The translations under genes and the position numbers were made by a program. A stretch of 64,000 nt of DNA from positions 243,859-307,858 of the forward strand of contig NZ_JAUHJR010000005.1 of NCBI RefSeq assembly GCF_030412915.1, written 5' to 3'. The stretch is from Nocardioides abyssi (GTDB lineage: Bacteria > Actinomycetota > Actinomycetes > Propionibacteriales > Nocardioidaceae). Positions within the stretch are counted from its first letter, which is position 1. Each line of letters starts with the position of its first letter. Positions 7,452 to 17,352 of this stretch are shown here, piece after piece. The notes beneath the pieces were generated by a model. It ran no database searches. It was not told the DNA's origin and saw only the letters and a program-made list of their open reading frames with translations.

Positions 7452-9596
7452 ATGCACCTGCAGATCGCCGGGAGGCTCACCGGCCGCGTCACGAAGTGGC
7501 TGGTGCTGCTCGCGTGGATCGCCGCCTTCGCGGTCCTCGGCAGCCTCTCGGCCAAGCTCGCGGACGTCCAGGACAACGAGGCGTCGTCGTGGCTGCCCGC
7601 GAGCGCGGAGTCCACGCTGGTCTCCGAGGAGCTGGCCGACACCGTCGACCCGAACGACATCCCGACGCTGGTGGTCTACCAGCGCGACGGCGGGCTCACC
7701 GACGCCGATCTCGCCGCCGTCGCCGCGCAGGCGGAGCAGATGGCGTCGGTCGAGGGCGTCACGGGCGAGGTCGTCGACCCGGCGACCGCGGCCGCGGCCG
7801 GGCTCGGCGGGATGTCGGAGGACGGGGAGGTCGCGGTCACGACCGTGGTGCTCAACTTCGGCGCCGACGGGTGGAACGCGATCCCCGACGCCGCCGAGGA
7901 GCTGCGCGGCATCGCGACGATCGACGGCGTCACCGTGCACCTCGCGGGCTACGGCGGACAGGCCGCCGACTCCGCCGAGGCGTTCGAGGGGATCGACACC
8001 GACCTGGTCCTGATCACCTTCGCGGTCGTCATCGTCATCCTGCTGCTGACCTACCGCAGCCCGGTGCTGTGGATCCTGCCGATCCTGAGCGCGGCGGTGG
8101 CCTACACGGTCTCCGGCGGCGTGGTCTACCTCCTCGCCAAGCACGCGGGGCTCACCGTCAACGGGCAGAGCCAGGCGATCCTCGGCATCCTGGTGATCGG
8201 CGCCGGCACCGACTACGCGCTCCTGCTCGTCGCCCGCTACCGCGAGGAGCTGCGGCGACACGACGACCGGCACGAGGCGATGGCGTACGCCCTCCACCGC
8301 GCCGCGCCGGCCATCCTGGCCAGCGCCGCCACCGTCGTCGTCGGGATGCTGTGCCTGGTCTTCGCCGAGCTCAACTCCACGGCCGGCCTCGGCCCGGTGC
8401 TGGCCATCGGCGTCGGGATCACCTTCCTCGTGATGGTGACCCTGCTGCCCGCACTGCTGGTCGTCACGGGCCGCTGGGTCTTCTGGCCCAAGCGCCCCAC
8501 CCTCGGGTCGCACGAGCCGGGCACGACGGGCCTGTGGGCCCGGGTCGGCCGGGCGATCGCGCCGCGCCCGCGCCGGGTCTGGGTGGTGACCGCCACGCTG
8601 CTCGCGATCGCGTGCCTGGGCGTGCTGCGCCTCGACGCCTCGGGGCTGTCGACCGAGGACACCTACACGAAGGAGTTCGACTCGATCAAGGGCCAGAAGG
8701 TGCTGGTGGAGCACGGGCTCGTCGACAGCTCGAACACCGCCCAGGTCGTCGCGGACGCCGACGAGGTCGACGCGGTCGTCGCTGCCCTGGGGCGGGTCGA
8801 CGGGCTCGGTCGGCCGGCCGACCCGCGCCCGGTCGGCGAGGACCGTGCGTTCGTGGAGGCCACGATCGACGAGGACATCTCCTCGGCCGCCGCGTTCGAC
8901 GTGGTCGAGGCGACCCGGGCCGCGGTCCACGGCGTCGACGGGGCCGAGGCGATGGTGGGCGGCGGCTCGGCGTTCTACCTGGACACCAAGGTCGCCAGCA
9001 ACCGCGACAACCGGGTGATCATCCCGATCGTCCTGGTCGTCGTCTTCCTCATCCTCGTCGGGCTGCTGCGCGCCTTCGTCGCGCCGCTGATCCTGATGGC
9101 GACCGTGGTCCTGTCGTTCGGCGCGGCCCTCGGGATCTCCACGATGCTCTTCGTCCACGTCTTCGGGTTCGCCGGCGCCGACCCCGGGTTCCCGCTCTTC
9201 GCCTTCGTCTTCCTCGTGGCGCTCGGCATCGACTACAACATCTTCCTGATGACCCGGGTCCGCGAGGAGTCCGCGGTCCACGGCACCTGGCGCGGCTCGC
9301 TCGTCGCCCTCGGCTCCACCGGCGGGGTGATCACCTCCGCCGGCCTCGTCCTCGCCGCGACGTTCCTCGTGCTGGCGACCATCCCGTTCGTCTTCCTCGC
9401 CGAGCTCGGCGTCGCCGTCGCGCTCGGCGTCCTCCTCGACACCATGGTCGTCCGGTCCGTGCTGGTCACCGCCGTCAACCTGGACCTGGGCGGCCGGATC
9501 TGGTGGCCGAGCAGCCTCGACCGCGGCGCGCACCAGGTGGTCACCGCGCCGACGGACCCGGCGGCCCCGGTCGACTCGGCGCCCGCGCCGGTCTGA
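7452..9596 (+). CDS. MMPL-family (RND) membrane transporter
   Basis: This 714-residue protein has two repeats of RND topology. An N-terminal helix ([16 protein letters not shown]) is followed by an extracytoplasmic domain (about 35-185), five or six helices (about 190-350), a cytoplasmic stretch, helix 7 ([17 protein letters not shown]), a second outside domain and a C-terminal helix bundle. The paired motifs [18 protein letters not shown] and [18 protein letters not shown] carry the Asp-Tyr pair linked to proton relay in MMPL proteins. Family members export lipids, siderophores or drugs using the proton motive force; the cargo here is unknown. ATG 7452 has a GAGGGAG ribosome site; an upstream in-frame ATG at 7383 has none. 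A second MMPL gene lies at 51035. Confidence 0.9.
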   Translation: MHLQIAGRLTGRVTKWLVLLAWIAAFAVLGSLSAKLADVQDNEASSWLPASAESTLVSEELADTVDPNDIPTLVVYQRDGGLTDADLAAVAAQAEQMASVEGVTGEVVDPATAAAAGLGGMSEDGEVAVTTVVLNFGADGWNAIPDAAEELRGIATIDGVTVHLAGYGGQAADSAEAFEGIDTDLVLITFAVVIVILLLTYRSPVLWILPILSAAVAYTVSGGVVYLLAKHAGLTVNGQSQAILGILVIGAGTDYALLLVARYREELRRHDDRHEAMAYALHRAAPAILASAATVVVGMLCLVFAELNSTAGLGPVLAIGVGITFLVMVTLLPALLVVTGRWVFWPKRPTLGSHEPGTTGLWARVGRAIAPRPRRVWVVTATLLAIACLGVLRLDASGLSTEDTYTKEFDSIKGQKVLVEHGLVDSSNTAQVVADADEVDAVVAALGRVDGLGRPADPRPVGEDRAFVEATIDEDISSAAAFDVVEATRAAVHGVDGAEAMVGGGSAFYLDTKVASNRDNRVIIPIVLVVVFLILVGLLRAFVAPLILMATVVLSFGAALGISTMLFVHVFGFAGADPGFPLFAFVFLVALGIDYNIFLMTRVREESAVHGTWRGSLVALGSTGGVITSAGLVLAATFLVLATIPFVFLAELGVAVALGVLLDTMVVRSVLVTAVNLDLGGRIWWPSSLDRGAHQVVTAPTDPAAPVDSAPAPV

Positions 9597-9633
9597 GGCC
9601 TGGGCGGCGGACCGCGGCGAGGGTGCCCGCGAC

Positions 9634-9639
9634 TAGCCT
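9634..9639 (+). promoter_or_regulatory. -10 box TAGCCT, leaderless fbiC promoter
   Basis: TAGCCT is followed by a 7-nt spacer and the ATG at 9647, with no ribosome site between them. This is the leaderless pattern seen at many genes in this window. Confidence 0.55.
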
Positions 9640-9646
9640 GGACGCG

Positions 9647-12244
9647 ATGGACGTCGAGACCGCGGACCCCCGCCCCACCCCCCAGCAGGTACGCCGCGCG
9701 CTCGCCCGCGCCGAGCGGGGCGCCGCGCTCGACCCCGCCGAGGCCACCGCGCTGCTGGCCGCCACCGGCCCGGAGCTCGACCGCCTGTGCGCGGCCGCCG
9801 CGAAGGTGCGCGACGCGGGCCTGGTGGCCGCCGGCCGGCCCGGCGTGGTGACGTACTCCCCCAAGGTCTTCATCCCGGTCACCCGGCTGTGCCGCGACCG
9901 CTGCCACTACTGCACGTTCGTCGAGACCCCCGGGCAGGCCGCGCGCGAGGGCAGGGCGCCGTACCTCTCCCCCGACGAGGTGCTCGACATCGCCCGCCAG
10001 GGCGCGGAGCTGGGCTGCCTCGAGGCGCTGTTCACCCTCGGCGACCGGCCCGAGGACCGCTGGCCCGAGGCGCGAGCCTGGCTCGACGAGCAGGGCTACG
10101 ACTCGACGCTGGCCTACGTCCGCGCGCTCGCCGTGCAGGTGCTCGAGGAGACGGGCCTGCTGCCCCACCTCAACCCCGGCGTCATGTCGTGGGAGGAGAT
10201 GAACCGGCTCAAGCCGGTCGCCCCGTCGATGGGGATGATGCTGGAGACCACCTCGACCCGCCTGCACGAGACCAGGGGCCTGGCCCACTTCGGCTCGCCG
10301 GACAAGGACCCCGCCGTCCGGCTGCGGGTGCTCGAGGACGCCGGCCGGCTCTCGATCCCCTTCACCACCGGCCTGCTCGTCGGCATCGGCGAGACCCTCG
10401 AGGAGCGCGCCGACACGATCTTCGCGCTGCGTGCGACCTCCCGTGCCTACGGCGCGGTCCAGGAGGTCATCGTCCAGAACTTCCGGGCCAAGCCCGACAC
10501 CGCGATGCGGCACATCGACGACCTGGACCTCGACGAGTACCGCGCCGCCATCGCCGTCACCCGCATCGTCCTGGGCCCCAAGGCGCGCGTGCAGGCCCCG
10601 CCGAACTTGGTCGACCTGGCCGAGTGCCGGGCCCTGCTCGACGCCGGCGTCGACGACTGGGGCGGCGTCTCGCCGCTGACCCCGGACCACGTCAACCCCG
10701 AGCGCCCCTGGCCCTCGCTGGAGCGGCTGCGCGCGGTCACGGCCGAGTGCGGCTTCGAGCTCGCGGCGCGGCTGACGATCCACCCCGAGCACGTCCGCGC
10801 CGCGCTCGGCTCCGGCGCCCCCTGGCTCGACCCGCGGGTCGCCGGGCACGTCGCCGCGCTCGCCACCGAGGACGGCCTCGCGCGCCCCGGCGTACGTCCG
10901 GTGGGGCGGCCGTGGCAGGAGCCCGACGGCGGCTTCGAGTCCGCCGGCCGCACCGACCTGCACGCCGCGGTCGACACCGAGGGCCGCAGCGAGGACCGTC
11001 GCTCGGACTTCTCCGAGGTGTACGGCGACTGGGACTCGGTCCGCGACGCCGCCGCGACCACCGGGCTGGTCGACGGCGCCCCGGCTGTGCTGCACAGCGA
11101 GGGCCGCGACGCGCTGGCCGCCGCCGAGGCGGACCCGGGCGGGCTCTCCGACGAGCACGCCCTGACGCTGATGACCGCCGAGGGCCCGCTGCTCGAGCAG
11201 GTCTGCCGGCTCGCGGACGACCTGCGCCGCGAGGTCGTCGGCGACGACGTGACCTACGTGGTCAACCGCAACATCAACTTCACCAACGTCTGCTACGTCG
11301 GCTGCCGGTTCTGCGCCTTCGCCCAGCGCCGCACCGACGCCGACGCGTTCTCGCTCTCCCTCGACCAGGTCGCCGACCGGGCCCAGGAGGCCTGGGAGCT
11401 CGGCGCGACCGAGGTCTGCATGCAGGGCGGCATCGACCCCGAGCTGCCGGCGACGGCGTACTTCGACCTCGTCACCGCGGTCAAGCAGCGCGTCCCCGAG
11501 ATGCACGTCCACGCCTTCAGCCCGATGGAGGTCGTCAACGGCACCGCCCGCACCGGCCTGTCGATCGAGGACTTCCTCATCAAGGCCCGCGAGGCCGGCC
11601 TCGGGTCGCTGCCCGGCACGGCCGCGGAGATCCTCGACGACGAGGTCCGCTGGGTGCTCACCAAGGGCAAGCTGCCCGCGCGCACGTGGATCGAGGTCGT
11701 CTCGACCGCGCACCGCGTCGGGATCCCGACCACCTCGACGATGATGTACGGCCACGTCGACAACCCCCGCCACTGGGTCGGCCACCTGCGGGTGCTCGCC
11801 GGCATCCAGGACCGCGCGCGCGAGGCCGGCGTCGGCGGGTTCACCGAGTTCGTGCCCCTGCCGTTCGTGCACACCTCCGCGCCGATCTACCTCGCAGGCG
11901 TCGCCCGGCCCGGGCCGACCCTGCGCGACAACCTCGCCGTCCACGCGATGGCGCGGATCCTGCTGCACGGGCGCATCGACAACATCCAGACCTCGTGGGT
12001 CAAGCTCGGCGTCGAGGGCACCCGCGCGATGCTCCGCGCCGGCGCGAACGACGTCGGCGGCACCTTGATGGAGGAGACCATCTCGCGCATGGCCGGCTCC
12101 GAGCACGGGTCGGCCAAGACGGTCGCCGAGCTCGAGGAGATCGGCGCCGGGATCGGCCGCCCGGTGGTCGAGCGGACGACGACGTACGCGCCCCGGTCCA
12201 GCCCCGCCCCCGACCGGGGTTTGGGCATCGGCGACGGCCGGTAA
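9647..12244 (+). CDS. fbiC: 7,8-didemethyl-8-hydroxy-5-deazariboflavin (FO) synthase FbiC
   Basis: This 865-residue protein has two fused radical-SAM modules, corresponding to the CofG and CofH subunits that are separate in archaea. Each has a CX3CX2C cluster motif: CRDRCHYC (Cys82, 86, 89) and CYVGCRFC (Cys549, 553, 556). Further family blocks include [34 protein letters not shown] and [14 protein letters not shown]. It joins an amino-ribityl-uracil intermediate with tyrosine to make FO, the chromophore of coenzyme F420. Length matches actinobacterial FbiC. It follows the MMPL gene by 50 bp but has its own leaderless-type promoter. The open frame extends far upstream through the MMPL gene, but the tyrosine-lyase module starts only after 9647. 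Confidence 0.97.
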   Translation: MDVETADPRPTPQQVRRALARAERGAALDPAEATALLAATGPELDRLCAAAAKVRDAGLVAAGRPGVVTYSPKVFIPVTRLCRDRCHYCTFVETPGQAAREGRAPYLSPDEVLDIARQGAELGCLEALFTLGDRPEDRWPEARAWLDEQGYDSTLAYVRALAVQVLEETGLLPHLNPGVMSWEEMNRLKPVAPSMGMMLETTSTRLHETRGLAHFGSPDKDPAVRLRVLEDAGRLSIPFTTGLLVGIGETLEERADTIFALRATSRAYGAVQEVIVQNFRAKPDTAMRHIDDLDLDEYRAAIAVTRIVLGPKARVQAPPNLVDLAECRALLDAGVDDWGGVSPLTPDHVNPERPWPSLERLRAVTAECGFELAARLTIHPEHVRAALGSGAPWLDPRVAGHVAALATEDGLARPGVRPVGRPWQEPDGGFESAGRTDLHAAVDTEGRSEDRRSDFSEVYGDWDSVRDAAATTGLVDGAPAVLHSEGRDALAAAEADPGGLSDEHALTLMTAEGPLLEQVCRLADDLRREVVGDDVTYVVNRNINFTNVCYVGCRFCAFAQRRTDADAFSLSLDQVADRAQEAWELGATEVCMQGGIDPELPATAYFDLVTAVKQRVPEMHVHAFSPMEVVNGTARTGLSIEDFLIKAREAGLGSLPGTAAEILDDEVRWVLTKGKLPARTWIEVVSTAHRVGIPTTSTMMYGHVDNPRHWVGHLRVLAGIQDRAREAGVGGFTEFVPLPFVHTSAPIYLAGVARPGPTLRDNLAVHAMARILLHGRIDNIQTSWVKLGVEGTRAMLRAGANDVGGTLMEETISRMAGSEHGSAKTVAELEEIGAGIGRPVVERTTTYAPRSSPAPDRGLGIGDGR

Positions 12245-12285
12245 ACTCCCCGCGGCGGGCCGCCGGAGCCCGGGCGAGGGCAGGC

Positions 12286-14283
12286 ATGGGATACCCGAAG
12301 GTCGACGACGAGTACGACGGTCGCTACCGCATCGTGCGTCGGATCGGCCACGGCGGCATGGGCGTGGTCTACGAGGCCGTGGACAAGGTCCTCAACCGCT
12401 CCGTCGCGCTGAAGATCGTCCTGCCCTCCCTGCCGGACCGCGAGGACTTCCACGCCCGCTTCGCCCGTGAGGCCTCGGTGCTCGCGCGCATCCGCTCGCG
12501 CAACATCGTGGGCATCCACGAGTACGGCGAGACCGACGACACCGTCTACTTCGTCACCGAGCTCTTCCCCGACGGTGACCTGCGCACCTGGCTGCAGGCG
12601 CACGGTCCGCTGGACCGCCGGGCCGCGCTGTCGCTGGTGGCCCAGACCTGCGAGGCGCTCGCCGACGCCCACGCCGCCGGGGTCATCCACCGCGATGTCA
12701 AGCCCGGCAACGTGCTGCTCTGGAACCGGCCCGAGGGGCTCATCCCCTACCTCGCCGACTTCGGCATCGCCCTCGACGGCAACGCCACGGACCAGGAGGG
12801 CCTGACCCGGGCCGGCACGCTGGTCGGCAGCCCGGCGTACATGGCCCCCGAGCGGCACTTCGGCCACCCCGCCGACGAGCGCGGCGACGTCTACTCCATG
12901 GGCTGCCTGCTGTGGGCGGTGCTCACCGGCGACGCGCCGTACGCCGGCACCGACTTCCAGATGATCAACAGCCACGTGAACTCGCCGACCCCGCAGCTCG
13001 GGACCGGCCACCCGGTCGACGACCGGATCGACGCGCTGCTGGTCCGCACCCTGCACAAGGACCCCGAGCAGCGGGTCCGCTCGGCCGACGAGCTGCGCCA
13101 GGAGCTGCTGGCGATCATCCGCGACATCGACTCCGGCCGGCTGCCCGTCCCCGGGCCCGCCACCGGCGCCGACGACCCGGTGGAGGCCACGGCCCCGCCG
13201 TCCCCCTCGGCCGCCCCCGCGGCGGAGCCCGAGGACGACCGCACGGTGGTCAAGCCCGCCCTGGGTGCTGCCAGCCCCGCCGGCGCTGCTGCCGGGACGG
13301 TCGGCGGTGCCGCCGCGGCCGGCGCGGCCGCCGCAGCCGCGACCCAGGACGACCACGAGCAGCCGCAGCCGGACAGCACGGTCGTGCGCGACCTGCTCAC
13401 TCCTGCTGCCGTCGCCGAACCGTTCGTCCCCGGCCCCGACGACGCGCCCGCCGCCGCCGCGGACGGCGGCGCCGGTGGTGCGGCCGGGTCCGCCGGGACG
13501 GCCTCCGGCCACGACGGACGTCGCCGCCGCGGCGGCCTCGCGGTGCTCGCGGCCGCCGGCCTCGTCGCGGCGGTGGCCGTGACGGCGTTCGCGGTCGACG
13601 CCTCCACCGGTGACGACGACGAGCCGACCGCCGGCTCCCCCACGACGCCGGCGACCAGCGCGACCACCGAGCCCGCCTCCACCAGCCCCAGCCCGACCGC
13701 GATCGACCTGCCCGCGCCCGAGGCCCCGTCCGTCCGGGCCAGCAGCGGCTACCGCTCCGTGGCCTTCCGCGTGCGCGAGGCCGCCGAGCCGGGCGGCGAC
13801 ACCGTGCTCACGACCGAGTACGACCGGGGCGAGGGCTGGCAGACCCTCAACGACCCGCGCTTCACCGTCGACACCGGCCAGGGCGGCGAGCGGGTCTGCG
13901 TGCGCGTGCGCACGGTCGCCGAGTCCGCCTCCGGCACCGCCACCAGCGAGGTCCAGCGCGACTGCGCCACCTCCCAGGCCCGGGTCGTGCGGCTCGTCCG
14001 GACCCCCGGGGCGTGCAGCCGGGAGTACCAGGGCTTCACCTACCCCTGCACCTGGTACGGCGTCGAGGTCGCCGGCTTCGCCTCCGGCAGCCGCCCCGTC
14101 CCGCGGCTGACCTCCCGTGGCGTCGGCGAGTGGTGCGACGGCGACGTCGCCTGCGTCCCGATCCCCGTCGGTGAGGACGGCCGCGGCCGGATCCCCCGCC
14201 TGACGAAGATCGCCCGCGACGAGGGCATCGTGACGCTCGTCGTCGACGGCGTCCGCACCCGCGCTCGCGTCACCCACCGCTGA
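12286..14283 (+). CDS. Transmembrane Ser/Thr protein kinase with a cysteine-containing outside domain
   Basis: This 665-residue PknB-type kinase starts at ATG 12286 after GAGGG. The cytoplasmic kinase domain (about 14-285) has the glycine loop GHGGMG (21-26), Lys43, HRDVKPGN (Asp137), DFG (Asp158) and an APE-like AYMAPER. A Pro/Ala-rich linker holds two TVV-type sites (RTVVKP, STVVRD) that could be autophosphorylated, which is inference. One helix (about 419-438, LAVLAAAGLVAAVAVTAFAV) leads to a Ser/Thr/Pro stretch and an outside region: a fibronectin-like segment, then about 90 residues with cysteines in CSREYQGFTYPC and CDGDVAC. There are no PASTA repeats. The ligand is unknown. The gene is followed by a strong terminator. 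Confidence 0.93.
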   Translation: MGYPKVDDEYDGRYRIVRRIGHGGMGVVYEAVDKVLNRSVALKIVLPSLPDREDFHARFAREASVLARIRSRNIVGIHEYGETDDTVYFVTELFPDGDLRTWLQAHGPLDRRAALSLVAQTCEALADAHAAGVIHRDVKPGNVLLWNRPEGLIPYLADFGIALDGNATDQEGLTRAGTLVGSPAYMAPERHFGHPADERGDVYSMGCLLWAVLTGDAPYAGTDFQMINSHVNSPTPQLGTGHPVDDRIDALLVRTLHKDPEQRVRSADELRQELLAIIRDIDSGRLPVPGPATGADDPVEATAPPSPSAAPAAEPEDDRTVVKPALGAASPAGAAAGTVGGAAAAGAAAAAATQDDHEQPQPDSTVVRDLLTPAAVAEPFVPGPDDAPAAAADGGAGGAAGSAGTASGHDGRRRRGGLAVLAAAGLVAAVAVTAFAVDASTGDDDEPTAGSPTTPATSATTEPASTSPSPTAIDLPAPEAPSVRASSGYRSVAFRVREAAEPGGDTVLTTEYDRGEGWQTLNDPRFTVDTGQGGERVCVRVRTVAESASGTATSEVQRDCATSQARVVRLVRTPGACSREYQGFTYPCTWYGVEVAGFASGSRPVPRLTSRGVGEWCDGDVACVPIPVGEDGRGRIPRLTKIARDEGIVTLVVDGVRTRARVTHR

Positions 14284-14374
14284 CCGTCCTCGGCACCACG
14301 GCCGGTACGGCCACCTGAGGGCCGGACCGACGCCGGCGACCGTGGACCGCGCCCGCGGGCCGCGCCCGGACGTG

Positions 14375-14410
14375 ACACGCCCCCGACCGGCGTACCGGTC
14401 GGGGGCGTGT
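14375..14410. terminator. Bidirectional hairpin terminator
   Basis: Perfect 16-bp arms ACACGCCCCCGACCGG (14375-14390) and its complement (14395-14410) are separated by CGTA. It lies between the convergent kinase gene and the secreted-protein gene, with no U tract, as is common in actinomycetes. Confidence 0.8.
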
Positions 14411-14501
14411 GTTCAGCACGGCGTCGACACCCAGGTGCCCACGCGGGTGGTGCGGGAATCGCGTGACGCGCGTCTCGCACCGCCCGCGGGCCGGGCCCGC
14501 C

Positions 14502-15878
14502 TCAGGAGCCCGGCGGCGGGGGCGGCGGGGGCTCGGTGGGCGGCGGGGGCGTCGGGTCGGTCGGCGTCGGGTTTCCCCCGCCGCCGCCACCGCCACCGCC
14601 ACCGCCACCGCTGGACGGCGGGGCGACGGTGATCAGCTTGCGCGAGACCGAGGCACCCCAGATGTTCCCGGCGCCGCCCGCGACGCGGACGCGCCAGAAG
14701 CTCTTGCCGATCCGCTTGGCGGGGGCCGAGATCGAGTACCGGCCGTTGCCGGCGGTGGAGCCGCGGGAGATCGTGCGCCACTTGCCGCCGCTGTACTTCT
14801 GCAGCTGGATCGCTGCTCGGCGGGCCGGCAGCGCGCGGCCCCGCATCGTCAGGGTCGAGCCGGCGCGCACGGTGCGCTTCGCGAGGGTGCCGGTCACGTT
14901 CGCCCGGACCAGGACCTTGAGCTTGGCCGACGACTTCTCGTGCTTGGTCGAGCCGGGGAAGGTGACGCGGTAGGTCGTGTTCTTCGACGGCAGGATCGAG
15001 GTCCGCAGGACGCCGGAGGACACCTTCTTGGTGACGACCTTCCGGAACTTCTTGTCCCCCGCGCGCTTGGCCGCGATGGTGACCTTGCCGGGGACGCCGT
15101 CACCGTCGATGACCTCGCGGACCCGGCCGACGAGGTTGAACTTCTCGCCGTAGGTCACGCGCACGGTCTTCTGGGTCGAGGACCCGCGGGTGAGCGCGGC
15201 CTTGGTCTTGATGGCCTCGAACTCGTAGTTCTTCAGCGGGCCGCCGGAGCGCACGAGCAGGCGGTCGACCTGGAAGGTGTTGCCGTCGCAGCCGAAGAGG
15301 AACCCGATGCGCGCCCCCTCGCCGTCGCCGCCCCGCAGGGTCGCGAAGGACTGCAGGTCGATCGGGAAGGAGGTGGCGTCCTCGACGCCGGCGGCGGTGT
15401 AGTGACGCCACGCGTAGGTCAGCGCGGACCCGTCGATCGTGCGCCAGTCCGGCTTCTCGTCGGGGTTGAGGTCGGTGATCAGGTCGGAGGTGCCGATCCA
15501 GTAGCCGTCGTCGTCCGGCGGGTCGTAGCGGACGTGGGCGATGCCCTGGCTCTGTGCGGCGGTCGTGCGGAGCCGGATCGAGAACGTGCTCAGCAGCGTG
15601 GGTCGACCGGCGTACGCCGTGGCGCCGACCGCGGTCCCCTCGCCGCGCGGCGTCCAGGCGATGCTCGCCTTGCCGGAGTTCGGCTTGTTGCGCACGACGC
15701 GGAACGTCGGCGCCCCGCCTGGGCCGGCGCCCGGGTCGACGCAGTCGCGGACCGCGAGCCGCAGGCCCGCGGCCTGGAAGTGGTCGCCGTCCACGCGCGT
15801 CGCGCCCACGGCGACGCCGGGCAACGCGGTGAGGGCGAGGGTGACGGCGCCGACGGCGCCGATGACGGTTCTGCGCAT
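14502..15878 (-). CDS. Secreted protein with Ig-like repeats and Gly/Pro-rich tail
   Basis: This 458-residue protein has a Sec signal peptide (MRRTVIGAVGAVTLALTALPGVAVGA, given in two parts: basic start, then a hydrophobic stretch to about residue 26). About 200 residues of unrecognised, probably beta-rich sequence follow, with WRTIDG, a GYWIG segment and LFGCDGNTFQVDRL. The rest looks like two Ig-like or bacterial surface beta domains (TVRVTYGEKFNLVGRV and RTVRAGSTLTMRGRALPA). The tail is an uninterrupted run of glycines then Pro/Thr-rich sequence, perhaps wall-spanning. ATG 15878 has GAGG just upstream. Function is unknown. A second Ig-type secreted protein lies at 18277. Confidence 0.75.
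   Translation of the reverse strand: MRRTVIGAVGAVTLALTALPGVAVGATRVDGDHFQAAGLRLAVRDCVDPGAGPGGAPTFRVVRNKPNSGKASIAWTPRGEGTAVGATAYAGRPTLLSTFSIRLRTTAAQSQGIAHVRYDPPDDDGYWIGTSDLITDLNPDEKPDWRTIDGSALTYAWRHYTAAGVEDATSFPIDLQSFATLRGGDGEGARIGFLFGCDGNTFQVDRLLVRSGGPLKNYEFEAIKTKAALTRGSSTQKTVRVTYGEKFNLVGRVREVIDGDGVPGKVTIAAKRAGDKKFRKVVTKKVSSGVLRTSILPSKNTTYRVTFPGSTKHEKSSAKLKVLVRANVTGTLAKRTVRAGSTLTMRGRALPARRAAIQLQKYSGGKWRTISRGSTAGNGRYSISAPAKRIGKSFWRVRVAGGAGNIWGASVSRKLITVAPPSSGGGGGGGGGGGGNPTPTDPTPPPPTEPPPPPPPGS
14577..14616. repeat. CCGCCA trinucleotide-type microsatellite coding poly-Gly
   Basis: A run of CCG/CCA triplets encodes about twelve glycines near the C-terminus of the secreted protein. Such runs can change length by slippage in multiples of three without breaking the frame. 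Confidence 0.75.
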
Positions 15879-16051
15879 CTACTACCTCGGAGGGTGGGGG
15901 GAGCGATCCCAGGTGGAGGGGTGGCCGGTCCGGCCGCCCGAGACGGGTCTACCCGGCCTCGGACCTGCGGAAACGCATGGTCTGGACCCGGCGAGGGTAA
16001 GGGCTCGTCGCTCCCTCCATCCACTCCCCCGACAAGAAGGAGCAATCCTCC

Positions 16052-16195
16052 ATGCTGTTCATCCTCTGGGTCCTCGCCGTCATCCTCGTGGTGGCCGGGA
16101 TCTTCAACCTCATCAAGGGCCAGCTGTTGTGGGGCATCGTCCTCATCGTGGTCGGCCTCGCCGTGGGTCCGGGCGGCTACAGCATCTTCAAGTAG
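16052..16195 (+). CDS. GPGG-motif small membrane protein (47 aa)
   Basis: A short gene, ATG 16052 to TAG 16195, with an excellent AAGAAGGAG ribosome site. It encodes 47 residues: two hydrophobic helices (FILWVLAVILVVAGIF and IVLIVVGLAV) separated by NLIKGQLLWG, ending with GPGGYSIFK. This matches the GPGG-motif small membrane protein family widespread in actinomycetes. Function is unknown. Its last 8 bases overlap the 3' end of the convergent udgX gene. It is easy to miss because of its length. Confidence 0.88.
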   Translation: MLFILWVLAVILVVAGIFNLIKGQLLWGIVLIVVGLAVGPGGYSIFK

Positions 16196-16850
16196 CCCTC
16201 GACAGCGCTTCGGCCGCGACGCGGAGGTCGGCGACCAGGTCGTCGTACGCCGCGTCGCGGTCGTCCGCGCGCAGCACCGCGGACGGGTGGGTGGTGGTGA
16301 GCACCCAGCCCGGCGGGTCCTCGGTCCCGAGCCGCTCCGGCCACTCGACGAGCCGGCCCCTTGCCTCACCGACCTTGAACGACGAGCCGTAGACCGCCTT
16401 GCCGGCCGTCCCGCCGAGGAGCACCGCTCCGGCCGGACGCACGAGCGCCAGCTCGGCCCGCAGCCACGGCGCGCAGGCCGCCACGTGCGCCGTCTTCGGC
16501 GACTGGTGGATGCGGCGCTTGCCGCGCGTCTCCGACCAGCGGAAGTGCTTGACGACGTTGGTGCGGTAGACCTCCGCCGGGTCGATCCCCACGTCCTCGA
16601 GCGCGCGGTCCAGGACTCGGCCCGCCGGTCCCACGAACGGCTCCCCCTCGACGTCCTCCCGGTCGCCGGGCTGCTCCCCGAGCACCAGCAGCCGCGCCCC
16701 GGCCGGACCGGACCCCATCACGGCCTGGGTCGCGTCGGAGTGCAGCTCGCACCCGCGGCAGTCCTGCACCGCCTCCACCAGAGCCTCGTGCGTGGGCCGC
16801 TCGGGCACCCACTGCTCGGCCCCGGGCCGGTCGACGTCGTCTCGTGCCAC
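16188..16850 (-). CDS. udgX: UdgX-type uracil-DNA glycosylase
   Basis: This 220-residue iron-sulphur uracil-DNA glycosylase family protein has the motifs GEQPGD (58-63), EPFVGPAGRVLDRAL and THPSAVLR (187-194). It also carries the KRRIH signature (111-115). In Mycobacterium smegmatis UdgX the His of KRRIH forms a covalent bond with the abasic sugar after uracil removal, so His115 should do the same here. Three cysteines fit cluster ligation (Cys31, Cys34, Cys126); I do not see a fourth. GTG 16850 gives the usual family N-terminus (RPGAEQWVPERPT), although its ribosome site is weak. It converges on and overlaps the GPGG gene by 8 bp. Confidence 0.92.
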   Translation of the reverse strand: MARDDVDRPGAEQWVPERPTHEALVEAVQDCRGCELHSDATQAVMGSGPAGARLLVLGEQPGDREDVEGEPFVGPAGRVLDRALEDVGIDPAEVYRTNVVKHFRWSETRGKRRIHQSPKTAHVAACAPWLRAELALVRPAGAVLLGGTAGKAVYGSSFKVGEARGRLVEWPERLGTEDPPGWVLTTTHPSAVLRADDRDAAYDDLVADLRVAAEALSRAT

Positions 16851-16971
16851 GTCCGGGCGGTACCCCGCCCCGCACTGATCGAGCACTGGTCGAGCACTGA
16901 TCGATCGGCGGCGGGTGGGTACCGGCGGCGTCCACCGCCGACTGGGCGGGACCGACGAAGGAGGAGGACTG

Positions 16972-17304
16972 GTGGCCGAGAGCATCGTCGAGGACGAGCT
17001 GTGGGAGGACTTCCACCGGGTGGTCAACATGACCTCCCGCGAGCTGCGCGACTGGCTGGCTGTGCAGGGCGCCGACGAGGACACCGAGGCGCTCCCCGAC
17101 CAGGCCGGCCCCGAGCTGGGCCACCGGGTGCTGGCGATCCTCGGCAAGCGCCGCGCCGACCTGACGCCGGACGACGTCGACGTCATGGACCGGGTCGTGG
17201 AGACGATCGTCGCCGAGCGCGGGCCCGACCCCGAGCCGACCGCGGGCGAGGACTCCTGGCGGCGCGGCCTGATGAACCTCGGGCACGACCCCCTCAAGCC
17301 CTAG
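16972..17304 (+). CDS. DUF3140 family protein
   Basis: This small acidic protein of 110 residues starts at GTG 16972, 3 nt after an AAGGAGGAGG ribosome site. The core EDFHRVVNMTSRELRDWL and the later VLAILGKRRADLTPDDVDVMDRVV fit the DUF3140 family. DUF3140 proteins are small, conserved in actinomycetes and of unknown function; the helical composition and a WRRGLMNLGHDP end are typical. It is cytosolic and divergent from udgX. Confidence 0.85.
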   Translation: MAESIVEDELWEDFHRVVNMTSRELRDWLAVQGADEDTEALPDQAGPELGHRVLAILGKRRADLTPDDVDVMDRVVETIVAERGPDPEPTAGEDSWRRGLMNLGHDPLKP

Positions 17305-17316
17305 CCCGAGGAACGG

Positions 17317-17330
17317 TGGAACGCGTTCTA
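17317..17330. promoter_or_regulatory. KstR-type operator upstream of the second LLM oxidoreductase
   Basis: TGGAACGCGTTCTA matches the published KstR consensus TnnAACnnGTTnnA at every fixed position. It lies just upstream of the -10 box at 17340, where a repressor would block RNA polymerase. An identical 20-bp context occurs at 28990-29009. Confidence 0.7.
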
Positions 17331-17339
17331 GTTCGGCCC

Positions 17340-17345
17340 TAGGCT
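17340..17345 (+). promoter_or_regulatory. -10 box TAGGCT, leaderless promoter
   Basis: TAGGCT is followed by a 7-nt spacer and GTG 17353, with no ribosome site. The KstR-type operator covers the -15 to -30 region. Confidence 0.6.
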
Positions 17346-17352
17346 GCCGGAT

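Noticed and set aside
7496-9646. In-frame upstream extension of fbiC through the MMPL gene
   Set aside because: The extension is Arg/Gly-rich frame-shifted reading of the MMPL gene. The radical-SAM protein begins at 9647 next to a promoter-like box.
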